Assembly: GCF_009939225.1 (NCBI RefSeq)
Contig: NZ_JAACJR010000006.1
Coordinates: forward strand, 558,001-622,000
Length of the DNA stretch: 64,000 nt
DNA from: Sediminibacterium soli
GTDB taxonomy: Bacteria; Bacteroidota; Bacteroidia; Chitinophagales; Chitinophagaceae
Direction: 5' to 3'
Shown one piece after another: positions 63,602-64,000 of the stretch (the stretch's first letter is position 1; each line of letters opens with the position of its first letter). The notes beneath the pieces are model-generated. The model saw only the letters and a program-made list of their open reading frames with translations. It was not told the origin of the DNA and searched no databases. Position numbers and translations under genes: made by a program.

Positions 63602-64000
63602 CACTTGATGATCGTTATCGATCCCGTATAAATGCCTTTTTTACCGGCTTTGGGATTGATGATATAATAGTAGGTTCCTATCGGCAGGGGTTTTCCCTGG
63701 TAGGTGCCATCCCAGTCTTTTACACTGCCCACAGATCGGAACACGATCTGTCCTGCCCTGTCGTACACATCGATCGTCACTTCGGGATACCCGTCGAGAT
63801 ACTTGATATGCCAGGTATCGTTGATGCCATCTCCGTTGGGAGAAAAGCCATTGGGTATCTCCAGTCCGTGCAGCACTTTCACAAATGTGGTGCCGGTAAC
63901 CGTACACCCTCCTTCCGCCGTAAGCTGCAGGGTAAAAGTTGCATCATCGGGCGGCGACACTTTTACTTCCGACAGCGTATTTGACCCCACAATATACGTA
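63601..64000 (-). CDS. T9SS gliding-type C-terminal domain protein, 5' part outside the window
   Basis: Visible 133 codons, frame open to the window edge. The tail of a PKD-like or Ig-like domain (FTLQLTAEGGCTVTGTTFVKV) followed by a type B C-terminal signal, with IPNGFSPNGDGINDTWHI and the closing GIYTGSITIIK. The domain (CHU_C, TIGR04131) directs secretion and surface attachment. Likely a large adhesin; the translated stretch cannot show its size. Confidence 0.92.
   Translation of the reverse strand, partial: TYIVGSNTLSEVKVSPPDDATFTLQLTAEGGCTVTGTTFVKVLHGLEIPNGFSPNGDGINDTWHIKYLDGYPEVTIDVYDRAGQIVFRSVGSVKDWDGTYQGKPLPIGTYYYIINPKAGKKGIYTGSITIIK

Overview
The window (about 50% GC, densely coded) looks like chromosome of a Bacteroidota, most likely a member of the Chitinophagaceae. 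The evidence is a SusC/SusD pair, a short primary sigma factor without region 1.1, PorP/SprF plus a gliding-type C-terminal (CHU_C) domain of the type IX secretion system, a DUF3276 PUR-alpha-like protein, DUF3822, DUF4249 and DUF5690 families, and promoters of the Bacteroidetes TTTG / TAnnTTTG type instead of -35/-10 boxes. I saw no rRNA, tRNA, CRISPR array, phage or IS transposase gene.

Layout. 1-9388 (+) is one tight operon: truncated SusC, SusD, a secreted alkaline-phosphatase-superfamily hydrolase, a PhnZ-like HD mixed-valence diiron oxygenase, a phosphonatase-like HAD hydrolase, a DUF5690 MFS-like transporter, a TIGR03364-type FAD oxidoreductase and a second secreted hydrolase of the same superfamily. 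From the oxygenase on, every junction is a 4-base ATGA overlap. I read this as an outer-membrane capture and breakdown system for phosphonates (C-P compounds), built like a polysaccharide utilization locus; it is the most interesting system here. 9389-10142 is AT-rich and holds a frameshifted gene remnant. 10143-16509 (-) has a PQQ-type sugar dehydrogenase, a repeat protein, gyrA and a GIN-domain protein. 16651-17955 is a saccharopine-dehydrogenase-like gene. 18013-23729 (-) is a housekeeping operon DUF3822-rsmD-bioD-fau-lpxK-rnr. 23862-29706 carries a MATE transporter, ACBP, folB, trxB, a DUF4249 lipoprotein and the primary sigma factor.

29998-35773 holds threonine aldolase, pgi, an acetyltransferase, DUF3276 and an ABC exporter half. 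35904-39904 is a receiver / PAS-histidine-kinase / Na+/H+ antiporter operon. 40147-43368 has a TAT-exported Gfo/Idh oxidoreductase and a PD40 repeat protein. 43387-46176 is a small signalling locus (110-residue protein, membrane protein, histidine kinase, NarL-type regulator) preceded by two copies of the dyad CGTAG-N2-CTACG and a possible 36-codon gene with its own terminator. 46177-54169 mixes a receiver protein, a SET-domain protein, a CPBP protease, an Xre regulator, an M14 peptidase, a glycosylasparaginase, CutC and hypothetical genes. 54199-64000 holds serA, a serine hydrolase, hppA, a BlaI/BlaR1-type pair with a clear double operator, and porP with the end of a T9SS cargo gene.

Several intergenic regions hold imperfect inverted repeats built from short degenerate words, with a different word at different loci. 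Start codons were moved inward from the longest ORF wherever overlap, a signal peptide or a promoter argued for it.
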